From: Mesorhizobium sp. LHD-90
Lineage (GTDB): Bacteria; Pseudomonadota; Alphaproteobacteria; Rhizobiales; Rhizobiaceae
Assembly (NCBI RefSeq): GCF_030929505.1
Contig: NZ_JAVFVV010000004.1
Location: 186,001 to 250,000, forward strand
DNA: 64,000 nt
Direction: 5' to 3'
In this document: piece after piece, positions 24,307-32,199 of the stretch
Layout of the letters: every line of letters begins with the position of its first letter
How positions within the stretch are numbered: position 1 is the first letter of the stretch
The notes under the pieces: generated by a model
Told to the model about the DNA's origin: nothing
Seen by the model: only the letters and a program-made list of their open reading frames with translations
The model's database searches: none
Program-made: the position numbers and the translations under genes

Positions 24307-24395
24307 GAAGGGCCGCCGTCAGCATGAGAAAGCTGCCCGGCTCGAGCCAGCGGCTCAAGCCGGGTGAAGGATCGCGACGAAGTTCCGGACCAGAC

Positions 24396-25343
24396 CTATT
24401 TGCCCGACAGGATGTCGTCGTAGATCTGGGCGGTGTCCTTCTCGTAGAGCGCGCCGGTGATGATATTGAAGCCCGGCGGGATCTTGCTGGAGGCCATCGC
24501 CGCCATGGACAGCGCCATGTAGCTGGTCGCCTGCGGGTCCTGCCACTGGCCGGCATTGACGTAGCCGTTCAGCACTTCCTGCGTGGTGTCGGTGGAGTTG
24601 CCCCAGCCGACCACCGGAATCTCGCCTGGCTTGACGCCGACCTGGTCGAAGACGCGCTTGATCGAGCCGGTGACGAGATCGCCGAGACCGATGATGGCCT
24701 TGATCTTGTCGCGGTTGGCAGTGAGATAGTCGGTCATGCGGGTGATGACCTCGCCCTGGTCGAGCGTCGAATCCGTCACTTCCCAGGTGATGTTGAGCGG
24801 CTTGAAGACGCTTGAAATGCCTTCCTCTTCCTGCACGCCATAGGTGGCACCCGGGATTTCGACTGGCATCCAGACGAAGTCACCGGACTTCACCAGGCCC
24901 TTGTCGACCAGATATTGCGCCCAGCCGCGGCCGAATGCGACGTTGTTGCCGCCGACATAGGCGTCGAAGCTGGCGGTCGGGTCGGGCGTGTTGAAGTTGA
25001 TGATCGGGATGCCGGCGGCGTTGGCTTCTTTGGCGATCTCGACCAGGCTGCCCGGATCGGGGCTGGTGGTGACGATGCCGTCGGCCTTGGCGGCGATCGC
25101 CGCGCGGATGGCTTCCTGATGCGCCGGCACGTCGCCATTGTGGAACGAGGTGTTGACGGCGTTGCCGGTATCGTCGGCCCACTGTTTGGCCCCGGCGAGG
25201 AAATAGGTCCAGACCGGGTCGGCGGGCGAGCCGTGCGACACCCAGTAGTAGGTCTTCTTGGCCTGCGCATAGGCGGTCGACACCGCGCCGAGGCTCACCG
25301 CCACCAGCGCCGCCGACAGGAATATGAATGTACGTCTCAGCAC
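24396..25343 (-). CDS. Sugar ABC transporter substrate-binding protein (RbsB-like)
   Basis: A 315-residue periplasmic protein started at the GTG at 25343, which has a strong GGAGGAG ribosome binding site. A signal peptide covers about 26 residues (LRRTFIFLSAALVAV...AYA). The mature part has the two-lobed CUT2 pattern: DPVWTYFLAGAKQWADDTG, TSPDPGSLVEIAKEANAAGIPIINFN and PVVGWGNSTDT near the hinge. It captures a monosaccharide or related ligand for the permease and ATPase encoded after it. Three TCAAAATGA-type operators lie upstream, so the operon is expected to be controlled by the neighbouring LacI protein. Confidence 0.9.
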   Translation of the reverse strand: MLRRTFIFLSAALVAVSLGAVSTAYAQAKKTYYWVSHGSPADPVWTYFLAGAKQWADDTGNAVNTSFHNGDVPAHQEAIRAAIAAKADGIVTTSPDPGSLVEIAKEANAAGIPIINFNTPDPTASFDAYVGGNNVAFGRGWAQYLVDKGLVKSGDFVWMPVEIPGATYGVQEEEGISSVFKPLNITWEVTDSTLDQGEVITRMTDYLTANRDKIKAIIGLGDLVTGSIKRVFDQVGVKPGEIPVVGWGNSTDTTQEVLNGYVNAGQWQDPQATSYMALSMAAMASSKIPPGFNIITGALYEKDTAQIYDDILSGK

Positions 25344-25488
25344 TTGCTCCTCCTCCACTTGCGGGAGCCGATGTCCGGCCCCTTTTCGGACTGTCCGAAA
25401 ATTCTGTCGCGCAGGCCTTGCTCCTCCAGCCCGGCACACCTGCCACGCCGCCCATGGCGGCTCCGGCAGTCAGTTCATGTCTGTTCGC

Positions 25489-25648
25489 TCAAAATGATTT
25501 CTTTTCATCATCATTTTGATGTCGGTAAATGCTAGTGGCAAGCCGGAGCATGAGTCAAGCCGCAATGGCAACTGCATCATCGATCCTTGTTTCTGGATTT
25601 GATGGGTCCCGGACCGACCCTCCGGCAAGAAACACCTCATTTTGAGGT
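25489..25648. promoter_or_regulatory. Three TCAAAATGA / TCATTTTGA operators upstream of the sugar importer
   Basis: TCAAAATGA at 25489-25497, TCATTTTGA at 25511-25519 (within CATCATTTTGATG) and ACCTCATTTTGAGGT at 25634-25648 lie in front of the binding-protein gene. The same nonamer occurs in the control region of the LacI gene and the divergent dehydrogenase at 27854-27993. The palindromic form fits a LacI-family dimer. Confidence 0.65.
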
Positions 25649-25653
25649 TATAG

Positions 25654-26736
25654 TTAGATCGACCCGGCAAAATGGTTGTCCAGGAAGGGCAGGGTGCGCG
25701 TATCACCGCTGGCGTCAGCCAATGTGATCTTGCCGGCCTCCACAAAAATGTCGGCGACACGGGTCCAGCCCGCCGGGGCGGCGATGGCGCCGAAGGCGTA
25801 ACGGATGGCGGTGGTCCTGCCCGGCGCCAGCGTCAGGCCGGAGGGCGGATCGGGCGGTATGCCGGGGCGGGCGGGATCGATGCCGAGATCGGCTGCGCCC
25901 TCCTCGATGCCGATGACCGCGCGATGCCTGCCATTCCACGGCGAATAGTTGCGGCCGCCATTGCTCATCCACAGGATCGTCTGCGGCAGCAGCGCCGCGT
26001 CCTTCACCGCAAAGAACAGAAAGCCGTCCTTTTCCGCCAGCGCCGCCGACCAGCCCAGCTTTGCACCTGGGTCCTCCGTCATCAGGACCAGATCTTCATG
26101 CGCTTGGTCGAAGGTATAAAAGCTGGCGTCGACAGTCTCGCCATTCGCCCGCCGCACCGAGGACAGATTTTCAAAGGTTTGCGGATAGGCCAGCACCGAC
26201 CGGCCGCGCGAAGGATCCGGCTCGAGCGCGGCGGCAGGGGTGCCGCCGCCGATCTTTTTCGAAAAGCTCAGCCGCGCGCCGCCCGGCACATGCAGCATGG
26301 CGTGGTGGGCGACCGGCAGGCGGCCGTTGCCGCCCTCGAACTCATGTTGCTGGTAGACGATCGGATGGCCGGGATGCAGGCTGATGCGCTTGGTCAGCCG
26401 CGCCCCGTCGACATCCTGGCGCAGGCGGTAGGCTGCCGTCACCGTGCCGCCAGGCGCTGTCTCTGTACCCGCGCTCTCCCACTCGCCATTGGCTGCCCAG
26501 CCATGGATCGGCAGGCCGTCGCCGCGCCTTCCGAACGGCGCGCAGAAAAAGTCGCCGGCAAGCCGCCGCTCCACCGGTGCGACATGGTCGGGCAGAATCT
26601 CCCCGTCGCGTACCCATGGCGCCTTGTGCAGCGGCCGCAGCGCCGCGCCGCCCGCCGGCTCGATGACAAGTTCGTCGATGACGCCCCCCTGGCGATTGAA
26701 GGCGACCGTGATGCCGTCGGTGGCGATTTTGTCCAT
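25654..26736 (-). CDS. Aldose 1-epimerase / DUF4432-like sugar-binding enzyme
   Basis: A 360-residue protein with the beta-rich galactose-mutarotase-like pattern: RLAGDFFCAPFGRRGDGLPIHGWAANG near residues 59-85 with a conserved HG, RISLHPGHPIVYQQHEFEGG, and HHAMLHVPGG near 160. A second part ends FSPW-like (MSNGGRNYSPWNGRHRAVIGIEEG). Such proteins interconvert sugar anomers or act on the C1 carbon of unusual aldoses. It lies between the LacI gene and the sugar importer, all on the minus strand, so it probably acts on the imported compound. The exact reaction is not known. Confidence 0.7.
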   Translation of the reverse strand: MDKIATDGITVAFNRQGGVIDELVIEPAGGAALRPLHKAPWVRDGEILPDHVAPVERRLAGDFFCAPFGRRGDGLPIHGWAANGEWESAGTETAPGGTVTAAYRLRQDVDGARLTKRISLHPGHPIVYQQHEFEGGNGRLPVAHHAMLHVPGGARLSFSKKIGGGTPAAALEPDPSRGRSVLAYPQTFENLSSVRRANGETVDASFYTFDQAHEDLVLMTEDPGAKLGWSAALAEKDGFLFFAVKDAALLPQTILWMSNGGRNYSPWNGRHRAVIGIEEGAADLGIDPARPGIPPDPPSGLTLAPGRTTAIRYAFGAIAAPAGWTRVADIFVEAGKITLADASGDTRTLPFLDNHFAGSI

Positions 26737-26765
26737 CTGAGGGTCTCTTCTGCTTGCAGGAAGGC

Positions 26766-27785
26766 TTACGGCTCGTTGGGGATGTTTTCCCGAAACACCG
26801 ACTGGATACGCACCGTGGCGGTTGAAACGTTGCTCTCGTTGCGGACGGCCCGCACCAGCCGGTCGACCGCCTCGCGCGCCTCGACGCGAGCGTTCTGGTC
26901 GATCGCCGCGTCCATCACGCCGCTCAACAGGAACTGCCGCGTGTCCTCGGTCAGGTCGTGGCCGATGAAGACGATCGCGTTCTCGCGTCCGGCCTCAGTC
27001 AGGGCGCGGGCAATGCCTTCGTGGCCGGCGCCAATGCAGTAGATGGCGACGAGGTCGTCATGTTCGGCAAGCAGCGCGCGCACTTCCGAATAGGCTCTGC
27101 CGGCGTCCTCCTGAACCTCGCGCGCGGCGACGATGTTCAAACGCGGAAAACTCTCCTGCAGTACGTGGCGAAACCCCATCTCCCGCTCCTCATGGCCGCG
27201 ATAGGCGAGTGCGCCGGCAATCAGCGCCACCTTGCCAGCGGAGCCAGGCAGGAAGCGGCCGATCAGGTAGCCCGCCAGCCGCCCGGCGGCGCGGTTGTCG
27301 ATGCCGACATAATTCACCCTTCCGACATGGCTGATGTCGGAGACCAGCGTCAGAACCGGGATGCCGGCCGCCACGAGCTTGCGCACGGCCTCGCGCACAG
27401 ACGGGCTGTCCAGCCCGATCAGAGCCACGCCTTGCGTTGTCGGGCGCAGGCTGCCGAGCTTGGCGGCGATCTCCTCCGGCGTGATGCCGTTCAGCCGGTG
27501 GACGACGACATCGACATCACCGCGAAGTTCGACCTGCCGCTCGATCTCCCGCGCCAGATCGGTGATGAAGGCATTTTCGCCGCCGGGCAGCACGAAATCC
27601 AGGCGGATTCGGCTTTGCTGCGCATCGGGGGAAAGCGTGCCGGCGAGTTCGGCGACGATCGCCAGCACATGCTTGCGCGTGTGCTCCTGCACGCCCGGCC
27701 GATTGTTGAGCACGCGGTCGACCGTGGCCTTGGAGACGCCGGCGGTGCGCGCGATCTCATCCATCTTTGGTCGCGCGTCGCTCAA
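26766..27785 (-). CDS. LacI-family transcriptional regulator
   Basis: A 339-residue regulator. The N-terminal helix-turn-helix MDEIARTAGVSKATVDRVLNNRPGV is typical of LacI proteins and is followed by a periplasmic-binding-protein-like ligand domain. The start is taken at the TTG at 27785, which has AGGGGGA 5 bases upstream. An ATG 15 bases further up and ATG at 27764 (MDEIAR) are alternatives; the long upstream frame is not credible because it crosses the operators. It is flanked on both sides by TCAAAATGA palindromes and divides the importer operon from the divergent dehydrogenase pair, making it the likely sugar-responsive repressor of both. Confidence 0.9.
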   Translation of the reverse strand: MSDARPKMDEIARTAGVSKATVDRVLNNRPGVQEHTRKHVLAIVAELAGTLSPDAQQSRIRLDFVLPGGENAFITDLAREIERQVELRGDVDVVVHRLNGITPEEIAAKLGSLRPTTQGVALIGLDSPSVREAVRKLVAAGIPVLTLVSDISHVGRVNYVGIDNRAAGRLAGYLIGRFLPGSAGKVALIAGALAYRGHEEREMGFRHVLQESFPRLNIVAAREVQEDAGRAYSEVRALLAEHDDLVAIYCIGAGHEGIARALTEAGRENAIVFIGHDLTEDTRQFLLSGVMDAAIDQNARVEAREAVDRLVRAVRNESNVSTATVRIQSVFRENIPNEP

Positions 27786-27853
27786 AAATCCCCCTTGCAT
27801 CCGCCCATGAGGCCGGACAGTACGACCGCGAAATGGATGGGTCAATGAGAAAG

Positions 27854-27993
27854 CCTCAAAATGAGGTTTCTTTGCCATCATAAAGATGTGGATTTGCGGT
27901 GCTCCACTTCCCGGGTCCTGACAGGAATGGGTTTTGCACCTTGACGCGCGACGCCCCGCCACACTAGCTTCAAAATGAAGCATCAAAATGAAG
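27854..27993. promoter_or_regulatory. LacI operators in the divergent control region
   Basis: CCTCAAAATGAGG at 27854-27866, CTTCAAAATGAAG at 27968-27980 and ATCAAAATGAAG at 27982-27993. The last two are in tandem. All contain TCAAAATGA, which also occurs three times upstream of the importer. They lie between the LacI gene (minus) and the dehydrogenase pair (plus). Confidence 0.7.
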
Positions 27994-28085
27994 TCGGTCG
28001 CTGCCGAGCTATCCGGCGGCCCTGAGTCCGATCTTCATATCCGCGCCGGGGATCTTTTTGCCGAGCGCGATCCAGGGAGGACAGC

Positions 28086-29162
28086 ATGGGCAGGTGGCGT
28101 GTCGCCGGCATCAATTTCGACCACATGCACATGGGCGACCTGCTCCGGCAAGTGTTCGACCACGCCGACGCCGAGATTTGCGGCATCTACGACAAGAACC
28201 TCGACCGGATGAAATCGGCGATCGGCAATTTCGCCTTGCCTGCCGACCGTGTCTTCACCGACCTTGATGAATGCCTGACGCGGACGAAGCCCGACCTCGC
28301 CATCATCTGCGCGGCGACGGCGGAGCACGCCGACCATGTCGAGCGCGTGGCCCGTCACAAGGTGCATGTGCTGGTGGAAAAACCCTTCGCCGCCTCGGTC
28401 GCCGAGGCCGACCGAATGATCGCGGCGATGAAAGCCGCCGGCCGCAGCATGGCGATCAACTGGCCGCTCGCCTGGTATCCCTGCCACGTCACCACCAAGC
28501 GGCTGATCGACGAGGGCGCCATCGGCGACGTCATCGAGGTGCATTATTACGACGGCAATCGCGGCCCGCTTTTCCATCTCGCCGACAAGGTTGAGGTCAC
28601 GCCCGAGGAGATCGAAGCGGCGAAGCCCGCCTCCTGGTGGTACAAGAAGGCGTCGGGCGGCGGCAGCCTGCTCGACTATCTCGGCTACGGCGTCACGCTC
28701 GGCACCTGGTTCCTGAACGGCGAGAAGCCGCTCGAAGTCACCAGCGTGGTCGACGAGACGCCCGGCATCGAGGTCGATCAGCATTCGATCACCATCTGCC
28801 GCTACCGGCGCGGCCTGTCGAAGTTCGAGACGCGCTGGGGCACGTTCTCCGACCCGTGGACGCTGCAGCCGCAGCCGAAATGCGGTTTTGTCGTCGTCGG
28901 CACGCATGGGACGATCTCCAGCTACGACTACGAGCCGCATGTGACGATCCAGACGCGCGAGCGCCCGCAGCAGACGCGCATTCCCGCCGACACGCTGCCG
29001 ACCGGCCGGCGCTCGCCGGTCGAATATGTGCTGGACTGCATCGCCAACGGTGCGCCGATCGGCGGGCCGCTCGACCCGGCGCTCTGCCGCGTCGGCCAGC
29101 AGATCATCGACAGCGCCGTGCTGTCGGCGCGCGAGAAGCGCACTGTGGTGCTGCTGCCATGA
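28086..29162 (+). CDS. Gfo/Idh/MocA-family dehydrogenase (atypical cofactor motif)
   Basis: A 358-residue oxidoreductase. The family E-K-P motif is visible (VEKPFAASVAEAD), with the C-terminal GGGSLLDYLGYGVTLGTWFL segment near the active site. The N-terminal cofactor loop reads VAGINFDHMHMGD instead of the usual G-x-G-x-x-G, so NAD(P) binding may be modified or the partner may be a different cofactor arrangement. The start ATG has GGGAGGAC upstream. The next dehydrogenase overlaps its stop by 4 bp, so the pair is translationally coupled, and operators for the LacI protein lie just upstream. Confidence 0.82.
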   Translation: MGRWRVAGINFDHMHMGDLLRQVFDHADAEICGIYDKNLDRMKSAIGNFALPADRVFTDLDECLTRTKPDLAIICAATAEHADHVERVARHKVHVLVEKPFAASVAEADRMIAAMKAAGRSMAINWPLAWYPCHVTTKRLIDEGAIGDVIEVHYYDGNRGPLFHLADKVEVTPEEIEAAKPASWWYKKASGGGSLLDYLGYGVTLGTWFLNGEKPLEVTSVVDETPGIEVDQHSITICRYRRGLSKFETRWGTFSDPWTLQPQPKCGFVVVGTHGTISSYDYEPHVTIQTRERPQQTRIPADTLPTGRRSPVEYVLDCIANGAPIGGPLDPALCRVGQQIIDSAVLSAREKRTVVLLP

Positions 29163-30292
29163 GCGGGACGCCCAGCGAGGATTCTTACGCGCTGGCGGTG
29201 AGGGTGGTCGAAACGGTCGCCGCGCCGGATCTCGACTACAAGCCGCCGCGCCCGAAATCCTATCAGCCGAGGATCGCGCTGGTCGGCGCCGGCGGCATCT
29301 CCTTCGCGCATCTCGACGCCTACCGGAAGGCGGGTTATGAGGTGCCCGTCATCTGCAGCCGCACGCTGTCGAAAGCCGTGGCACGCCGCGAGGAGTTTTT
29401 TCCGCAGGCCGAGGCGACCGACGACTTTTCCACGCTGCTTTCGCGCGACGACATCGACATTCTCGACATCACCACGCACCCGAAGGAGCGCGAAACGATG
29501 ATCGGGCAGGCGCTGGATGCCGGAAAACATGTGCTGTCGCAAAAGCCGTTCGTGCTCGACCTCGACACGGGCAAGCGCCTCGCGGATCTCGCGGAGGCCA
29601 ATGGACTAAAACTCGCGGTCAACCAGAATGGCCGTTGGGCGCCGCATTTTTCCTATATGCGCGAGGCGGTGCGTGAGGGGCTGATCGGCGAGGTCATGTC
29701 CTGCCATGTCGGCGTCCACTGGAACCACGGCTGGATCAAGGGCACGCCGTTCGAGGAGATCGACGACCTCGTCTTCTACGATTTCGCCATCCACTGGTTC
29801 GATTTTCTCGCCAGCATCATCGGCGACCGCGCCAGTTCGGTTTTCGCCACGCGCGCCAGCGCCGCCGGGCAGGAGGCAAGGCCACCGCTGCTGGCGCAAT
29901 CGCTTGTCGCTTTCGGCGGCGGGCAGGCATCGCTGATCTTCGACGGCGCCGCGCCCCACGGTCCGCAGGATCGAACCTATATCGCCGGCACAAAGGGCAG
30001 CCTGTTCAGCATCGGCCCCAATCTCGGCCAGCAGACGGTCGAGATCACCACCGAGGCCGGCGTCGCCACGCCTGCGCTGGAAGGCACTTGGTTCAATGAC
30101 GGCTTTCACGGCGCGATGGGCGAGCTGATCTGCGCCATCGAGGAAAACCGCGAGCCGCTGAATGGCGCGCGCGGCAATCTGGTCAGCCTTGCGATGGCCT
30201 TTGCAGCCATCGCTTCCGCCCACAGCGGCGTCGCGGTCGCGCCGGGCAGCGTCACCAGCCTTGCTGCGGCGCAGCGGGCCGGATCGCACTGA
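29159..30292 (+). CDS. Gfo/Idh/MocA-family dehydrogenase (second of the coupled pair)
   Basis: A 377-residue oxidoreductase starting with an ATG that overlaps the previous stop (ATGA). It has a normal Rossmann motif VGAGGISFAHL, the conserved lysine motif as SQKPFVLD (Gln for the more common Glu) and a DFAIHWFDFL segment near the active site. Residues 1-40 form an unusual N-terminal leader before the Rossmann fold (DYKPPRPKSYQPRIALVG). Two coupled dehydrogenases of one family suggest either consecutive oxidations or an oxidise/reduce pair acting on a sugar ring. Confidence 0.85.
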   Translation: MSGTPSEDSYALAVRVVETVAAPDLDYKPPRPKSYQPRIALVGAGGISFAHLDAYRKAGYEVPVICSRTLSKAVARREEFFPQAEATDDFSTLLSRDDIDILDITTHPKERETMIGQALDAGKHVLSQKPFVLDLDTGKRLADLAEANGLKLAVNQNGRWAPHFSYMREAVREGLIGEVMSCHVGVHWNHGWIKGTPFEEIDDLVFYDFAIHWFDFLASIIGDRASSVFATRASAAGQEARPPLLAQSLVAFGGGQASLIFDGAAPHGPQDRTYIAGTKGSLFSIGPNLGQQTVEITTEAGVATPALEGTWFNDGFHGAMGELICAIEENREPLNGARGNLVSLAMAFAAIASAHSGVAVAPGSVTSLAAAQRAGSH

Positions 30293-30342
30293 GACGAACG
30301 AGGCACAGATTTGGCCGCCTCTGCAATTGAGTTTTCCAGAAT

Positions 30343-30355
30343 TTCCAATATGGAA
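30343..30355. promoter_or_regulatory. Palindrome TTCCAATATGGAA, candidate RpiR operator
   Basis: Perfect 5-bp arms around ATA, about 100 bp upstream of the RpiR gene at 30453. Related sequences (TCCAAAATTGGA at 31342-31353 and TGGAAATT at 33776-33783) precede the SDR and isomerase genes, so this may be the regulator's site. Confidence 0.45.
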
Positions 30356-30452
30356 TTGTGCTTGCGCGAAACGCCGGCCCGATTTCAAACCGGTGGCATT
30401 GCGGCCGGCCGGCGCATCCCGGCGCCGGCGATTTCGCGGACGAGGAAAGCAT

Positions 30453-31298
30453 ATGGCTACAGGCCAGGCCGAGGATTATGGCAGCCTTGTCGCCATGTTG
30501 ACGGCGCGCAAGGCGAAACTCAGCAAGCGGCTGCAGCAGGTGGCGCAGTTCTTCCTGAACAATCCGGAAGACGTGGCGATCTACACCATCGTCGAACTCG
30601 CAAAACAGGCCGGTACGCATCCCTCGACCATCTCGCGCTTCGCCAAGGAACTGGGTTTCGACGGTTTCAGCGAATTGCAGGGTGTGTTCCGGCAGCGGCT
30701 GGTCGGGCCGAAGATGACCTATGCCGACCGCATGAAGGCGCTGTCGGAAGGACCTGGAAAGGCGCCTGCCGCCGGGCTGGAACTCGACGAGCCGCATGTC
30801 GTCTTCGACACGTTCGTGCTGGCCGCGATGGATGCGCTGCTGAGACTGCGCGAGGATGTCCAGCCGGACGCGCTGAAAGGCTTTGTCGAGACACTGCGCG
30901 CCTCGGGCGCGGTGCATATCGCGGCGGCACGGGGAGCATTCGGCGTCGGCGCCTATTCCTACTACGGCTTTTCGCGCATCGGCAAACGCGCGCATCTGAT
31001 CGACAATCTCGGCGCCATGCGCGAGCAGCAGCTTGCCGCGATGGCGCCGGACGATGTGCTGATGGTGCTGACCTTCGACGATTATACGCCGGAAACCATC
31101 GAACTGGCGCTCGCCGCCCACAGGAAGGGCCGAAAACTGCTGGTGATCACCGACAACGAACTCAGCCCGGTGGCAAAACTCGGCCGGCACACGCTCTACG
31201 TCAAGGAAGCGCGGCTCGGCCATTTCCGCTCGCAGGTGCCGGCCATGGTGCTCTGCCAGTCGATCATCGTCAGCCTCGGCAGCCATATCGACCGATAG
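30453..31298 (+). CDS. RpiR-family transcriptional regulator (HTH + SIS), second copy
   Basis: A 281-residue protein taken from the ATG at 30453 (MATGQAEDYG), which has GAGGAAA upstream; longer in-frame codons lie before the palindromic site. The N-terminal domain LTARKAKLSKRLQQVAQFFL...THPSTISRFAKELGFDGFSELQ is the RpiR helix-turn-helix. The SIS domain follows (VHIAAARGAFGVGAYSYYGFSRIG...LTFDDYTPETIELALAA). It is not closely similar to the RpiR protein at 13395 by eye. It precedes a catabolic operon with an SDR, a polyol dehydrogenase and an isomerase, and probably controls it. Confidence 0.87.
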   Translation: MATGQAEDYGSLVAMLTARKAKLSKRLQQVAQFFLNNPEDVAIYTIVELAKQAGTHPSTISRFAKELGFDGFSELQGVFRQRLVGPKMTYADRMKALSEGPGKAPAAGLELDEPHVVFDTFVLAAMDALLRLREDVQPDALKGFVETLRASGAVHIAAARGAFGVGAYSYYGFSRIGKRAHLIDNLGAMREQQLAAMAPDDVLMVLTFDDYTPETIELALAAHRKGRKLLVITDNELSPVAKLGRHTLYVKEARLGHFRSQVPAMVLCQSIIVSLGSHIDR

Positions 31299-31404
31299 CA
31301 AGTGCAAATCGGCGCGGCTGCGCCCCGGTGGCGCTTGACAATCCAAAATTGGAAATGCAATTCTATTACTTGGAAACTGAAAATTTCGGTTTCGGGAGGG
31401 CGAA

Positions 31405-32199
31405 TTGAACGTTGGCCTTGACGGCAAGACCCTGGTTGTGACCGGCGGCACGCAGGGGCTCGGCGAAACCATTTGCCGCCTGACGGCGGAGAGCAACGCT
31501 GCAGGCATCGCGCTGGTCGGGCGCAATGCCGAGCGCGGAGCCGGCGTCGCCGAGGCGGTCTCGGCGTTGGGCTGTCCGGCGCATTTCATCCAGGCCGAAC
31601 TTGGGGACCCGCAAGCGCCCGCCGCCGTGATGGCCGAGGCAATCGCAAAACTTGGGCGGGTCGATTGCCTGGTCAACGCGGCGGCGCTCACCGACCGCGC
31701 CTCGCTCACCGACGGTAAGCTGGCCGACTGGGAACGGCTGTTCGCCGTCAACGCCCGCGCGCCATTCTTCCTGATGCAGGCGGCGGTGGCCGACATGAAG
31801 GCGCGGCGCGCGCCAGGCTCGATCGTCAACATCCTGTCGATCAATGCGCATTGCGGCGCGCCGGAACTTGCCGTCTATTCCGCCACCAAGGGCGCGCTGT
31901 CGACGCTGACCCGCAACGCCGCCAACGCCCATCTCGCCGACCGCATCCGGGTCAACGGCATCAACATGGGCTGGGTGGCGACCCCGACCGAGCAGGTCAT
32001 GCAGGGCAGGACGCTGGGCAAGGGCGACGACTGGGAGCGCAAGGCCGCCGCCGGCCTGCCGCTCAGACGATTGCTTACCATGGACGAGGTCGCGCAGTTG
32101 ACGCTGTTCCTGCTCAGCGAAGCCTCCGGCCTGATGACCGGCACGCTGACCGATCTCGAACAGGTCGTGCTCGGCGCGCCGCCGCGCGGGATGGGTTGA
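31405..32199 (+). CDS. Short-chain dehydrogenase/reductase
   Basis: A 264-residue SDR starting at a TTG with GGGAGGG upstream. It has cofactor motif TGGTQGLG, NAAALTDRASL in place of the usual NNAG (Asn-Ala-Ala-Ala), catalytic serine in ILSINAHCG, and Y-x3-K in VYSATKGA. The C-terminus MTGTLTDLEQ differs from the common VDGG end. It probably oxidises a sugar or polyol. The polyol dehydrogenase gene overlaps its stop by one base. A TCCAAAATTGGA palindrome and a TTGACA element lie upstream. Confidence 0.85.
   Translation: MNVGLDGKTLVVTGGTQGLGETICRLTAESNAAGIALVGRNAERGAGVAEAVSALGCPAHFIQAELGDPQAPAAVMAEAIAKLGRVDCLVNAAALTDRASLTDGKLADWERLFAVNARAPFFLMQAAVADMKARRAPGSIVNILSINAHCGAPELAVYSATKGALSTLTRNAANAHLADRIRVNGINMGWVATPTEQVMQGRTLGKGDDWERKAAAGLPLRRLLTMDEVAQLTLFLLSEASGLMTGTLTDLEQVVLGAPPRGMG

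Noticed and set aside
30252-31844. Minus-strand open frame of 530 residues antisense to the second RpiR gene and the SDR gene
   Set aside because: Same reason: no recognisable motif, composition of a shadow frame, and both genes on the other strand have clear family motifs.
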